The position numbers and the translations under genes are program-made. DNA of 64,000 nucleotides from contig SMSL01000011.1 of assembly GCA_007859995.1 (NCBI GenBank), forward strand, positions 40,041 to 104,040, in the 5' to 3' direction. The first letter of the stretch is position 1. Each line of letters begins with the position of its first letter. The notes below the pieces were generated by a model. That model saw nothing but the letters and a program-made list of their open reading frames with translations. It was not told the origin of the DNA and ran no database searches. The stretch is from Candidatus Brocadiaceae bacterium S225 (GTDB lineage Bacteria > Planctomycetota > Brocadiia > Brocadiales > Scalinduaceae). Positions 10,173-18,604 of the stretch are shown here, piece after piece.

Positions 10173-10629
10173 GCCGGATGCTGTACAACGTCGTTTAATC
10201 GGCAAAATTATCAACAGGTTTGAAGAAAAGGGATTGGAAATAATAGGATTAAAAATAACTGTTATCTCCAAAGAATTGGCAAAAGAGCATTATTCAGTTC
10301 ATGACGGTAAGGACTATTATAAAAAACTTATAGAATTCATGATTTCCGGACCTGCGGTGATGATGGTATTAAGAGGAAAAAAAGCAATAGAAGTTACCCG
10401 AAAACTTATGGGCTCCACATTCGGACACGAGGCCGCTCCCGGAACAATAAGAGGTGATTTCGCAATGAGTAAGCGTTGCAACCTGCTGCATAGTTCAGAT
10501 TCGGAAGAGTCAGCGGAAAGAGAGATATCACTCTTCTTTGAAAATGAAGACCTTATACAAAATGACCAATCATGCCTGAAATGGATATACGACTTGCCAG
10601 GTAGTCCGACAGACGAGGACTCCTTTTAG
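10147..10629 (+). CDS. ndk: Nucleoside diphosphate kinase
   Basis: Transfers the gamma phosphate from ATP to other NDPs through a phosphohistidine. The N-terminus TLVIIKPDAVQR is diagnostic. The catalytic histidine is H115 in CNLLHSSDS, where most members have NIIHGSDS, so glycine is replaced by serine next to the active site. GTIRGDF precedes it. At 160 residues the protein is about 15-20 longer than the common bacterial form, with an acidic C-terminal extension ending in TDEDSF. The start overlaps the DUF4416 gene by 26 bases and has an AAGGTAAGGG-like site upstream. Confidence 0.96.
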   Translation: MQKTLVIIKPDAVQRRLIGKIINRFEEKGLEIIGLKITVISKELAKEHYSVHDGKDYYKKLIEFMISGPAVMMVLRGKKAIEVTRKLMGSTFGHEAAPGTIRGDFAMSKRCNLLHSSDSEESAEREISLFFENEDLIQNDQSCLKWIYDLPGSPTDEDSF

Positions 10630-10788
10630 AAATCTTCCTGCATGCATGAGGAACTTTAAAAAAACCCACGAAAAAAACACTAAAAAAGCACATTCGTGAT
10701 ACTTCGCAATTTTCGTGTTGAAATAGTATTGCCGAAGTCTTAACTTAATTACTGATTTTTCCATTTTTGCGGTGAACTAGTTTCTTAG

Positions 10789-11628
10789 ATGCAATTAAAA
10801 ACATTCATAACAAAAACAATCCTGTTTATACTCATCACCATCCCTGTCGGTTGTGCTACACATAGCGCCAGACCTTACATTGATGATAAACTATCAGATA
10901 AACCAGGCGTCGACCTCAGCAAGGTTCAGACTCTCTCGTTCTCAAAAGTAAAAGAAACAATACTTACAGAGAGATTACGATTTAACACGCTAAAGGCAAA
11001 AGCCGACATAATAATTACAACTCCTGAAATTAAAGGAGAGTTCAGATGCAAGGGAATCTTAAGATTTCAAAAATCCGGAAAGATTAGAGTGATCGGATCC
11101 AAGCTTGCAACGACGGTCTTTGATATGCTTTCAGATGGAGATAACTTTTGGTTTTATCTGCCGAAAGAGAGAGTCGTTTATACAGGAAAATCTGATACGG
11201 TGAAAAGACCAGACACCAGCGCGTATATATTCCCTGACGATATAGCCGCTCTTTTAGAATATGATAAGCTCTTCGAAGGAAGATCGGCCTATATGGAAAC
11301 ATGGCCGGCTTTCTGGTTAGTTCACGTATTAGATAAGAGAGGTGAAGAACTCGTGTCATACAGCAGATTGAGGGTGGACAGGATTGATAGCACAGTCACG
11401 GAACTCACCATGTTTAAGCCTGATAGTTTTATCAAGGCACTGGCGTCGTTCCATGATTATGCAGATATAAACGGCCAGTCTATTCCCGAAGCAATTCAGA
11501 TACATTGGCCGGATACAAATACTACCTTAACCCTACACCTGAACAATATTATTATAAACGAACCTCTTAAACCTGAGATATTTCAATTTAAGAAGCCAAA
11601 AAAAGCCGAGATTATTGAGATAAATTGA
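10789..11628 (+). CDS. Probable outer-membrane lipoprotein, LolA/LolB-like fold
   Basis: A 279-residue exported protein. The signal segment (residues 5-21) ends in PVGC with the cysteine at about 22, close to but not a perfect lipobox. The middle (roughly 60-200) alternates strands in a pattern like the LolA/LolB/LppX half-barrel, including FRCKGILRFQKSGKIRVIG and a DNFWFYLPKE stretch; the DUF4292 group has a similar layout. Such proteins carry or insert lipids or lipoproteins at the outer membrane. The last part (LHLNNIIINEPLKPEIFQFKKP) is typical of the family end. It follows ndk by 159 bases and is the last gene of the plus-strand run. The function is inferred from fold resemblance only. 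Confidence 0.72.
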   Translation: MQLKTFITKTILFILITIPVGCATHSARPYIDDKLSDKPGVDLSKVQTLSFSKVKETILTERLRFNTLKAKADIIITTPEIKGEFRCKGILRFQKSGKIRVIGSKLATTVFDMLSDGDNFWFYLPKERVVYTGKSDTVKRPDTSAYIFPDDIAALLEYDKLFEGRSAYMETWPAFWLVHVLDKRGEELVSYSRLRVDRIDSTVTELTMFKPDSFIKALASFHDYADINGQSIPEAIQIHWPDTNTTLTLHLNNIIINEPLKPEIFQFKKPKKAEIIEIN

Positions 11629-11810
11629 TCACCGAAATAAACTATTCTGTAAATACTATAGTTAAAATCAGGAGAAGGTAAACTTATCTATTTTATCGCA
11701 GACAATGTGTTCAGTGGTTGCGATGAAAGACGATGGTTAAGGTGGAAGATGTACAACCACTTAATCCGACTCTCGGAAAATCTACAAATGTTAGATCATG
11801 AATTTCAGGT

Positions 11811-11969
11811 TTATTCAGGAGAAAAACTTTCTGTTCCGGCACCACAAGTTGGACATGTCCAGTCATCTGGAACATCATCAAAAGCTGTTCCCGGATTAAC
11901 ACCATTGTCTGGATCGCCAATTGCCGGGTCGTATACATATCCGCATACATCACATACGTACTTATTCAT
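11811..11969 (-). CDS. Rubredoxin
   Basis: Small iron protein of 52 residues that passes single electrons. The two iron-binding pairs are CDVCGY near residue 6 and CPTCGAG near residue 39, with the usual [19 protein letters not shown] core between. I chose ATG 11969 because AGGAG lies seven bases upstream; a longer frame to 11996 would run back into the preceding gene. It starts ten bases after the stop of the flavodiiron gene and is surely co-transcribed. The pairing says it is the electron donor to that protein. Confidence 0.97.
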   Translation of the reverse strand: MNKYVCDVCGYVYDPAIGDPDNGVNPGTAFDDVPDDWTCPTCGAGTESFSPE

Positions 11970-11979
11970 GAAATTTCTC

Positions 11980-13197
11980 CTATTGGTTTTTAACAAATTC
12001 TTTTACTTTATTAGCGACTGTCTGCCCTAGTACAAAACATTCTTCTTTTACTTTATCATCTGGAACGTAGTTTGATTTTATCTCACCGACTATTTCTACG
12101 CCCATGGCTTCCAGATACTCCCTGAGAAGCCTGTTCCCTTCACCGCTCCAACCGTAAGAGCCAAATACTGCTCCGTATGGTGTTTTAAACCTGAGTCCCT
12201 TGATATATGTCAGGACATCAGCTAGCGATGGAAAGATGTTGTTGTTCAAAGTGGGTGCTCCTACAATAACAGCAGACGCATCTAGCATTTCCAATGCTAC
12301 CATGCTCCTTTCAAAGGAGTAAAGCGGCATCATTTCAACAGTGACACCTGAAGACCTGGCCCCGTCTTCAATGTGCCTTGCCATTATCTCTGTGCTTTTC
12401 CACATTGTATCGTATATGATCACCACTTTCTCATCAAGTCTCCTTGCAGACCACTTCTTGTAGAGAGAGAGTACTTTTTTGAAATTGTCCATATTTCTCC
12501 AGACAGGCCCATGGTCTGGCGCGACTATCTGTATCTCTAATCCGGATGTATCTATTTTTTCAAATAGCTTTGCTACATGACTTGAATAGGGTGTGATAAT
12601 GTTTGCATAGTATCCGGATACATGTGTTTCCAGAACTCCCCATGGGAGCTCTTCCCCGAATCTTTCAGATGAGGCAAGATGCATTCCAAATGCATCTTGT
12701 GTAAGTAATACTTTGTCTTCGACAAGGTAGCTGAACATGCTGTCTGGCCAGTGGAGCATTCTTGTTTCCATGAATTTAACCGTTTTGCTGCCGAGACTCA
12801 ACTCTTCACCATCCTTTACTGCGGTTATTTCCATGCTGAGGTCACGGTAATGAGCGTTTAAGGCCTTTTTACCCATTACTGATGCAAATACCTTTTCCGG
12901 TTTTACAGCTTTTATGATCTCAGGAAGCACTTCACTGTGATCCTGTTCTGAGTGATTCGATATGATATAGTCTATCTTTTCAGGATTAACTATTGATGAA
13001 ATTCTTGATAGAAACTCATCCTTAAACTCTTTCTTTACTGTGTCAAAGAGTGTTATCTTGTCGTCCATAACCAGATATGCATTATATGTTGTTCCCCTGT
13101 CAGTATTGTAGCCGTGGATGTTTCTAATTCCCCAGTCAATCGTGCCTACCCAATATACTTTATCTGCTATTTGTATTGCATTCAAATTTTTTGACAT
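11980..13197 (-). CDS. Flavodiiron protein (oxygen/nitric oxide reductase)
   Basis: Reduces oxygen to water or nitric oxide to nitrous oxide in the cytoplasm, with electrons from rubredoxin. The N-terminal metallo-beta-lactamase domain holds the diiron ligands H82, E84, D86 and H87 (NHSEQDHS) and further His/Asp residues near 149 and 168. The C-terminal flavodoxin domain starts near residue 255 with [11 protein letters not shown], which binds FMN. The 405 residues match class A proteins with no extra C-terminal domain. The rubredoxin gene follows directly. Such a pair protects an anaerobe; in an anammox organism nitric oxide would be an equally fitting substrate, but sequence does not decide between them. 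Confidence 0.96.
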   Translation of the reverse strand: MSKNLNAIQIADKVYWVGTIDWGIRNIHGYNTDRGTTYNAYLVMDDKITLFDTVKKEFKDEFLSRISSIVNPEKIDYIISNHSEQDHSEVLPEIIKAVKPEKVFASVMGKKALNAHYRDLSMEITAVKDGEELSLGSKTVKFMETRMLHWPDSMFSYLVEDKVLLTQDAFGMHLASSERFGEELPWGVLETHVSGYYANIITPYSSHVAKLFEKIDTSGLEIQIVAPDHGPVWRNMDNFKKVLSLYKKWSARRLDEKVVIIYDTMWKSTEIMARHIEDGARSSGVTVEMMPLYSFERSMVALEMLDASAVIVGAPTLNNNIFPSLADVLTYIKGLRFKTPYGAVFGSYGWSGEGNRLLREYLEAMGVEIVGEIKSNYVPDDKVKEECFVLGQTVANKVKEFVKNQ

Positions 13198-13513
13198 TTA
13201 AATTCCTGTTTTTAGTTTTTATCTCTTCTATATAAAGTTTCATATGTTTTCTGCAGCATACTAGATTTATGCTGCCATCACTGATCACTTCAGCCGTATT
13301 GCCATATACTTTGCATATGACAATCTATGAGTTCTTGCACGCATTACTTCATCATTACTTCATGTTACGCTTTGGCATGATATAAGTATTGAAAAATATC
13401 TGCAATTCTTCTGACTTCGGCACGTCAGGTTTCTAGATGGCTAGATGTACAGGACTTGCGTTAGTTGAAGTATGGAAGAAGTGAACTAATAATAATGTCT
13501 GAAAAGTTATTTT
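13198..13513. other. Intergenic, no gene seen
   Basis: Lies upstream of the flavodiiron gene and downstream of the GspC-like gene, both on the minus strand. It should hold the promoter of the flavodiiron/rubredoxin pair. The minus strand reads ttatatag about 35 bases before the start, a possible -10 region, but no matching -35 is evident. There is no hairpin with a T run after the GspC-like stop. Confidence 0.45.
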
Positions 13514-14227
13514 CTACTGCACTTTACCATAACTGGTCTTGAACTTACCATCTTTTTTAAAAGAAATCATTATGTTATTGATTGCAGAATCGCCGAGTTC
13601 AGGATTAATGATTTTTTCAACAGCTTTTCCTAAATCTTCAGGATTGTTGATATTGGATTGATTAAATCTGAGAAGAACGTCTCCCGCTTCCATACCCATA
13701 ACACTCAGGAAGCTTTCTTCCTTTATCTCTGTGACCATAACCCCTGGTTTGTTACTTTTCATTTCTTCTCCAGACCTGGACTTTATTTTGATATTTTCAG
13801 TATCTATCTGATCTTTTAGAAACGCGTGAAGTTTGAGGTCTCTGCTTTGGACTTTATTTTTTCCTTCTGATTTTAATTTATCTTTATTCCAGAAAGAATC
13901 CTGTGTAGACAGTAAAACCCATGCCGTCTTTTCTCCCTTTTTCAGAAGGATACCTTCCTTTTTCTTAATTTCAACTATCTCAAAATCATTAAGTTTGTCA
14001 TGCAATTGATAAGTATTGATACTCCCGGAAAAAGGATCTTCAATTACAACCATTGGAACATTTTTGCTGCCAATGATTATTCCTCTGATATGTATATCTT
14101 GCACACTTTCCACGGCATATGAGAAATTCATATATTGAGTTAAGATACAGATAGAAATAACTGTAAAAACGGTTCTCATATTCAGTCTATATACGGCGCT
14201 TTTACAGTAAAAGCATTTAGACAGCAT
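13514..14227 (-). CDS. GspC/PulC-like PDZ protein, module copy A
   Basis: A 237-residue inner-membrane or exported protein that resembles type II secretion component GspC. A single hydrophobic segment is at about residues 18-38. The region about 42-105 resembles the GspC homology region (HIRGIIIG, VVIEDPFSG, YQLHD, EGILLKKGE) that in GspC contacts the secretin. A PDZ domain at about 155-225 contains the MGMEAGDVLLRFN peptide-groove motif. The start has a GGAG ribosome binding site at the right spacing. No other gsp gene is nearby, so it is an orphan. A paralogue (18605-19315) sits in the same place in the other module copy, after a secreted toroid protein, which suggests a dedicated substrate receptor. 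That role is inference. Confidence 0.8.
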   Translation of the reverse strand: MLSKCFYCKSAVYRLNMRTVFTVISICILTQYMNFSYAVESVQDIHIRGIIIGSKNVPMVVIEDPFSGSINTYQLHDKLNDFEIVEIKKKEGILLKKGEKTAWVLLSTQDSFWNKDKLKSEGKNKVQSRDLKLHAFLKDQIDTENIKIKSRSGEEMKSNKPGVMVTEIKEESFLSVMGMEAGDVLLRFNQSNINNPEDLGKAVEKIINPELGDSAINNIMISFKKDGKFKTSYGKVQ

Positions 14228-14297
14228 CTATATTCTCCAGTGTAAATTCACAATAATACGTACTCACTCAATTCAGTCAGGTATTATAATAAATTTA

Positions 14298-14337
14298 TGA
14301 AAAAAAGCCAACAGGCGTTTAATCGCCTGCTGGCTTT
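14298..14337 (-). terminator. Rho-independent terminator after toroid protein A
   Basis: A 14-base-pair stem with one mismatch has arms 14304-14317 and 14324-14337 around a 6-base loop, followed on the minus strand by a T run (A run 14300-14306 on the plus strand). It begins 14 bases past the stop of the toroid gene and separates it from the GspC-like gene, which therefore needs its own promoter or readthrough. Confidence 0.88.
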
Positions 14338-14350
14338 AATAAAACAAATG

Positions 14351-16870
14351 TTACCTTTCTCTGCGACGACGCTCTTGTGGTGTTTCGCTCGCCTCATTGC
14401 CAGTGACCGGACAAAGTTCCTGTCCACCCAAAACAGGCCTTACAATATAGTAAACAGTTATACCATTTGTAAGTCCGCTATCAGTATAGGTGGAATATGT
14501 CGATGTCGTATTACCGATTAAGCCATAAGGTCCGCCTGGATTCAAGCCACTGTATACATTGTAAGAGTCAGCGCCCACATGAGTCCATACCAGAGTCACT
14601 TGACCTGTTTTAGCCCTTGCAGTCAAATCCTCAACACAAGGTATTTGAGGTGTATCACAAGCATCACCTACGCCATCACCGTCTACATCTTCCTGGCCCG
14701 GATTAGGCGTGTCAATGCAATTATCACACACATCACCTACGCCATCACCGTCTACATCACCCTGGTTCGGATTAGCATCGTCAGGGCAATTATCGCATGC
14801 ATCTCCTAATCCATCATTATCACCATCTGCCTGATTTGGATTAGGTGCGTCAAGACAATTATCGCAAACATCTCCCACGCCATCACCGTCTCCATCATCC
14901 TGGTTCGGATTAGCATCGTCAGGGCAATTGTCGCATGCATCTCCTACGCCATCACTGTCTCCATCTTCCTGGCCAGGATTAGGCGTGTTAATACAATTGT
15001 CACAAACGTCTCCCACATCATCACTGTCTCCATCTTCCTGGCCCGGATTAGCATCTGCAGGGCAATTGTCTTCAGAATCGCATACCTGGTCTCCGTCTGT
15101 ATCCAGACAACCACCGCCAACTGAACGCACTAAAACCAGGAGCGAGTAAGCCTGACGCGCAGCGTTATCCCAATTACCATGACCTGCCGGGTTGAGAAAT
15201 TGTCCACTGGCATCCTGCAACAGTAAGAGTGAATAGGCAAAGTCGAAGTACCAGCGAGGCGGTTCGTTAGGATCATCGTAGTATGCGCCAGGATCTGGAC
15301 CAAAAACCGCAGGCCTTGGTACAGTAGTCGGATCACGATGTAAAACACGTCCACCAAAGGCTGGCACGGCAGCAGGATCCAAAGTCCCCAGATCTGCAAC
15401 AGCCAAATTACCTGCATTTGCTGTAATACCTGAATCTTCTAGAAAGGTCAAAGCCTTGGCAAAAGACCATAAATAATAAAAATATGAACCGCTCCAACCT
15501 CCACCAGCGCCAAGAATACTACGGTCGTTATATCGGTTATAAAGCCAGCGCAAATATGCCTGAACGCCAGCATCGTTTAAATCAGCGCCTCCGGCCAGCT
15601 GTATCCATGTACCGGATCCGGTTTGCTGTAGCGAATTCTGATTTCCCCTATTGTAACCATGACCTAGCTCGCCAGGAGTAAGTACAGGGTTTTGGGCCGG
15701 TATACTGGCGTAAGCGGCTCTACATAATGCAGTAGCTGCATCGAGCTGTGCAATACGCGCAAAATCATTCTCATCGATAAGTACAGCACGTATGGCAGCA
15801 AGACCGGCAATAACAAACTGGGTTGTGGAAGAGTCTGAACACCCCCCATCACAGTAACACCAATAGCCATCTGGAGCTTGAGCGGCTATAGTTCTATCAA
15901 AAATAGCAAGCAACGCTGGCAAAACATCTATCGGTCCACCTGTACGCCGATACACAGAAAGCGCCATCATGTCCTGTCCGTCCCTGTAAGCGTAAAAGGG
16001 AAGTCCACCAGGTCCACCAGGGCACGGTGCAGAGTTGAAAAAATCTTCTTCGCACACTGAATTATATATAGAGCCACAATCACCTCTGGTCAGACGCGTA
16101 AAGGCAGTTATACCGTCCCCATTAGCTGGCACATCAGGGTCAGCCCCACAAGGTTTAGTAAAGGTAATCTGGCCACCTGTCCAGACCTTCTCTCCCGGCA
16201 CACCCTCTGTAGACCTCAGGTATTGAAATCCAGGGAAAGGTGAACAACCTCCAACTTGAACAGCGCTTCCACTTCCACCTTCACCTTCACCTTCACCTTC
16301 ACCTTCACCTTCACCTTCACCTTCACTACCAAAACCACACGTATCCCACAGTGTAAATTCTACATCCAGATAAATATCCTCTTCAATCAAATGCAAGACA
16401 GCCGGTCTACCAAGCATATTTGGCCCTTGACCTCTACCAGACCAATCACGAAAAGGTTCGAAACTCAGATTCTGCCAATCAGCAGCATCACCGTCTGCCC
16501 ATTCAGTATTACATGGTGCACAATTCTCATCCTCACCTCCACAACCATTGTCCTCGCGATTTTCATCAATAATAAAGTCTACAGCAGAATTCATCCTGTT
16601 CTGATCAGCCGCATTAGCATTGACATATCCCTGCGGCGCGGCATTCTGGTCAGCGCTTACACGTTTTTCCAATAGTGATAACAAGGCCAAACCAGTGGCA
16701 TCACCTGCACTACCGGTATAGGAGCCAGAACTATCCTGGAAAGTCAAACCCCTGTTTATAGCAGTATCGACATCAGTGCTAAAATTTGTGATCTGAGCGG
16801 TAGCAAGCCCACCACTGACTCCAACTACTACAGCCACCAGCACTGCAATAATAAAATTCTTTATTCTCAT
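14351..16870 (-). CDS. Large secreted toroid/TSP3/fn3 protein with Arg tail, copy A
   Basis: An 839-residue exported protein. The signal peptide is residues 1-25 (cleavage after ATAQ). Residues about 30-590 hold repeats of the terpene-cyclase/prenyltransferase alpha/alpha-toroid type (for example GGWSGSYFYYLWSFAKAL and SYTGSAGDATGLALLSLL), interrupted near 180-200 by a Gly-Glu repeat and by cysteine-rich parts. Residues 588-740 form seven thrombospondin-type-3 calcium-binding units (DGDGVGDVCDNC type). An fn3 domain follows (about 742-828), then the tail ERRRRER. No catalytic DXDD motif was seen, so binding or structure is likelier than cyclisation. It shares its fn3 domain and tail with the protein at 19530, while the rest has diverged. 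No sorting helix is present. Confidence 0.85.
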   Translation of the reverse strand: MRIKNFIIAVLVAVVVGVSGGLATAQITNFSTDVDTAINRGLTFQDSSGSYTGSAGDATGLALLSLLEKRVSADQNAAPQGYVNANAADQNRMNSAVDFIIDENREDNGCGGEDENCAPCNTEWADGDAADWQNLSFEPFRDWSGRGQGPNMLGRPAVLHLIEEDIYLDVEFTLWDTCGFGSEGEGEGEGEGEGEGEGGSGSAVQVGGCSPFPGFQYLRSTEGVPGEKVWTGGQITFTKPCGADPDVPANGDGITAFTRLTRGDCGSIYNSVCEEDFFNSAPCPGGPGGLPFYAYRDGQDMMALSVYRRTGGPIDVLPALLAIFDRTIAAQAPDGYWCYCDGGCSDSSTTQFVIAGLAAIRAVLIDENDFARIAQLDAATALCRAAYASIPAQNPVLTPGELGHGYNRGNQNSLQQTGSGTWIQLAGGADLNDAGVQAYLRWLYNRYNDRSILGAGGGWSGSYFYYLWSFAKALTFLEDSGITANAGNLAVADLGTLDPAAVPAFGGRVLHRDPTTVPRPAVFGPDPGAYYDDPNEPPRWYFDFAYSLLLLQDASGQFLNPAGHGNWDNAARQAYSLLVLVRSVGGGCLDTDGDQVCDSEDNCPADANPGQEDGDSDDVGDVCDNCINTPNPGQEDGDSDGVGDACDNCPDDANPNQDDGDGDGVGDVCDNCLDAPNPNQADGDNDGLGDACDNCPDDANPNQGDVDGDGVGDVCDNCIDTPNPGQEDVDGDGVGDACDTPQIPCVEDLTARAKTGQVTLVWTHVGADSYNVYSGLNPGGPYGLIGNTTSTYSTYTDSGLTNGITVYYIVRPVLGGQELCPVTGNEASETPQERRRRER
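14650..15103 (-). repeat. Thrombospondin-type-3 coding repeats (about 69 bp units)
   Basis: Seven consecutive units of about 23 codons encode alternating versions of a calcium-binding loop (DxDxDxxGDxCDNC). Some units are close to identical at the DNA level, so unequal recombination could change their number. They lie inside toroid protein A. Confidence 0.85.
16277..16324 (-). repeat. Hexanucleotide repeat (accttc)8 coding Gly-Glu
   Basis: Eight perfect copies of a six-base unit encode a run of alternating glutamate and glycine inside toroid protein A, at about residues 182-198. Slippage would add or remove whole Glu-Gly pairs without a frameshift. The tract splits the toroid domain and probably forms a flexible acidic linker. 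Confidence 0.9.
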
Positions 16871-17042
16871 TTTCTTCTCTCCTTATAAAGTGCACAAAAG
16901 TATTAAGCACATCTACTGAAGATAATCAAAGTATGGCCAAATTCATTACAGCTTATTTACCTCAATAACGTAAAACTATTATTTATTGCCAAAAAATCCT
17001 TGAAAAGCAATAACCTTCTCAACATTCTCTTGACAACTAAAT

Positions 17043-17061
17043 GACAAACATTTGGTTTGAC
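17043..17061. promoter_or_regulatory. Candidate operator, near-palindrome, copy A
   Basis: gacaaacatttggtttgac: inner arms caaac/gtttg pair perfectly. It lies about 175 bases before the start of toroid gene A. The identical 19 bases occur at the same distance before toroid gene B, and a 12-base part recurs near 44540. Assignment as an operator is inference. Confidence 0.4.
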
Positions 17062-17285
17062 TAGCGCAATAAAGATTTTTAGAATACGCTTACTAAGGGA
17101 TAGCATTTGCACCCAAAAAAACCAAACCCTGACTTTTTTGGAGACTTATACCAGGTCTCGTTCAAAACCAGAAAGTCATTTCAGCGCAGGACGTATACTC
17201 TTGCGCATCTCCCTGTCAATATCTCAAAACCTCAGAGTGCTGCTGTGATATGACAGCAAGAAAGTGCTTGCAAATAGAAACGTTA

Positions 17286-17328
17286 AAATGAATTCATACC
17301 ATAGATTTTCATCCAATGGCATGAATTC
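17286..17328 (-). terminator. Hairpin after PEP-CTERM gene A
   Basis: Arms 17290-17302 and 17316-17328 pair over 13 positions with one mismatch. On the minus strand the hairpin ends in ATTTT, a weak T run. It lies about 40 bases after the stop. The equivalent in copy B is a perfect 13-base-pair stem, so the structure is retained. A terminator or 3' stabiliser is likely. Confidence 0.55.
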
Positions 17329-17368
17329 ACAATACTTCAAAGTCTTCTAAAAATTCTACTTTCAATCA

Positions 17369-18121
17369 TTAACCTTTAATGAAACGTTTACCCAGACGTT
17401 TTCTGGTTGCAACCAGTCCAGCCATGCCTATTCCAAGCAGTATAACAGTAGACGGTTCCGGTACTACCGGATTATCTGAACCGATTTCTAATGTGCTTGA
17501 AAAATATATGGTAGCCAGACTATCAGGATCATTATGTGCAAGGTAAAAGCCTGAAGGAACTACTGTATCACTTAGTACAAAGCTAATATTTGCAGATTCA
17601 CCAGCACCCAGGATAAAATCCCAACCCAGCGCCATGGAAACGTCGTCTGGAAAAGTAGTATTACCATGAGTACTTATTCCGATGCCGTCGTCTAAAAAGC
17701 TACCGGCTGCTACGGTATCCTGCAGGTGTTCATAAATATCTCCGTCGACCCAACCAGGTTCGTCTATCTCCCACGTCTGACCGGCGGCGGTTATTCCGCT
17801 TGTTGAACCGGTTTCGTTAAAGTAGGTGTTAACACTCTCGTCAATTTCATGATCAAACCAGGAGACCACAGAGTGTGCACCAACACCAGTAACCTTAACA
17901 CCTACTGTTCCAAGTCCCGTGGTAAAACTGAAGCCACCGGTAGTATAAGTCGCATTGAGAGCTGCCCCCAGATCTCCCGGTGCATTAAGGTTTGGACTTG
18001 AAATTTCTTCGCCATCGGCATTAAACCCCCAATCGAAGAGATTAAATGTGACAGCCCTTGCGCTATCAGCCATTCCTACAGTTAAAAAGACAGCCATAAA
18101 TAAAACCAACACTTTTTTCAT
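17369..18121 (-). CDS. PEP-CTERM sorting-domain protein, copy A
   Basis: Exported protein of 250 residues anchored or processed by an exosortase system. The signal peptide is residues 1-23. The body is beta-rich, low in lysine and rich in Gly, Ser, Thr and Asp, typical of extracellular matrix proteins. The C-terminus has the sorting signal: VPEP at 220-223, a hydrophobic helix (ILLGIGMAGLVA) and a basic end. The start at 18121 has an AGGAGGAGGG site just upstream; the longer open frame is not needed. It differs from the copy at 22533 by only two residues. No exosortase gene is in the window. The body matches no family I can name. Confidence 0.92.
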   Translation of the reverse strand: MKKVLVLFMAVFLTVGMADSARAVTFNLFDWGFNADGEEISSPNLNAPGDLGAALNATYTTGGFSFTTGLGTVGVKVTGVGAHSVVSWFDHEIDESVNTYFNETGSTSGITAAGQTWEIDEPGWVDGDIYEHLQDTVAAGSFLDDGIGISTHGNTTFPDDVSMALGWDFILGAGESANISFVLSDTVVPSGFYLAHNDPDSLATIYFSSTLEIGSDNPVVPEPSTVILLGIGMAGLVATRKRLGKRFIKG

Positions 18122-18604
18122 AATTACCCTCCTCCTATATAAAAAACCCACGACAAACTAAACAAACCAATTAAAAAGTAGAGTTAGTTAAAAACGAAAA
18201 CCAAGATAGCACTAGATAATAATTACAACTGTACGGCAAAAAACAAACGGTATTGGCCGCTTAACTCAAGCAGATTTGATTAGACTGACAGATCAAACAT
18301 TAATTGTCAATAAATATTTTTTCATGTAAAACAATACTCATTAAACATTGCTTATAATGTCTTAAACAATTTTACCGGCTTAATTCAATATTTAACAATA
18401 ATCAAAAAAATATTGTCATAACTAGCTGCAATAATGGCACTTGAAGTTTGATACTTAGTAAAAACTGAATAAATCACAAGAGAAATCTTCTTTTTTGGAG
18501 TGCAGTGACTGCCTGCCCGCCAGTTTGCTGGGGCGGGTGTCACTACTTTAAAACGCATCATCACTGGTAATGCACTCACATTCCCGGCACTCATTTTTAA
18601 GAGG
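18122..18604. other. Upstream region of PEP-CTERM gene A, conserved in copy B
   Basis: No gene. The part from 18122 to about 18450 is similar to 23286-23650 upstream of the other PEP-CTERM gene, with the same order of motifs but many substitutions. It should hold the promoter; a TGC-TATCTT extended -10-like element about 70-80 bases before the start is shared, but a -35 is not clear. The right part contains the GC-rich hairpin at 18504-18544. Confidence 0.5.
18504..18544. repeat. GC-rich hairpin in AT-rich spacer
   Basis: Nested arms agtgac/gtcact (18504-18509, 18539-18544) and cccgcc/ggcggg (18516-18521, 18532-18537). The base composition is unlike the surroundings and no T run follows on either strand. 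It looks like a dispersed palindromic element or a 3' processing structure of the GspC-like transcript ending at 18605. It is absent after the copy A GspC-like gene. Confidence 0.5.

Larger units (their letters stand above)
16871..17368. other. Conserved structured intergenic element, copy A
   Basis: About 500 bases between toroid gene A and PEP-CTERM gene A. From about 17028 to 17368 the sequence matches the corresponding region of module copy B (22173-22532) closely, although no gene is encoded there. It contains a near-palindrome at 17043-17061, an inverted repeat gcgca/tgcgc near 17183-17205, a ctgtcaatatc/gatatgacag pairing near 17214-17265 and a hairpin at 17290-17328. Conservation between copies could be due to recent duplication or to function as promoter, leader or small RNA. 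Confidence 0.7.

Noticed and set aside
10660..10730. cacgaa/ttcgtg inverted repeat after ndk as a terminator
   Set aside because: The loop is long and no T run follows; it also resembles low-complexity repeats near 50050.
11707..12030. 107-codon plus-strand frame opposite rubredoxin
   Set aside because: Shadow of rubredoxin and the end of the flavodiiron gene; no start signal.
14650..15103. Repeated spaced blocks as a possible CRISPR array
   Set aside because: They are coding thrombospondin-type-3 units with conserved frame and no unique spacers.
16277..16324. Short tandem repeat as a possible CRISPR or regulatory repeat
   Set aside because: The unit is six bases without spacers and lies in frame in a coding region.
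14351..16870. Squalene-hopene cyclase enzyme
   Set aside because: Toroid repeats are present but no DXDD acid motif; signal peptide and surface domains argue against an enzyme of hopanoid synthesis.
17369..18121. Long upstream start of the PEP-CTERM proteins (to 18151 and 23375)
   Set aside because: Strong AGGAGG site directly before the internal ATG and a normal signal peptide from that point.
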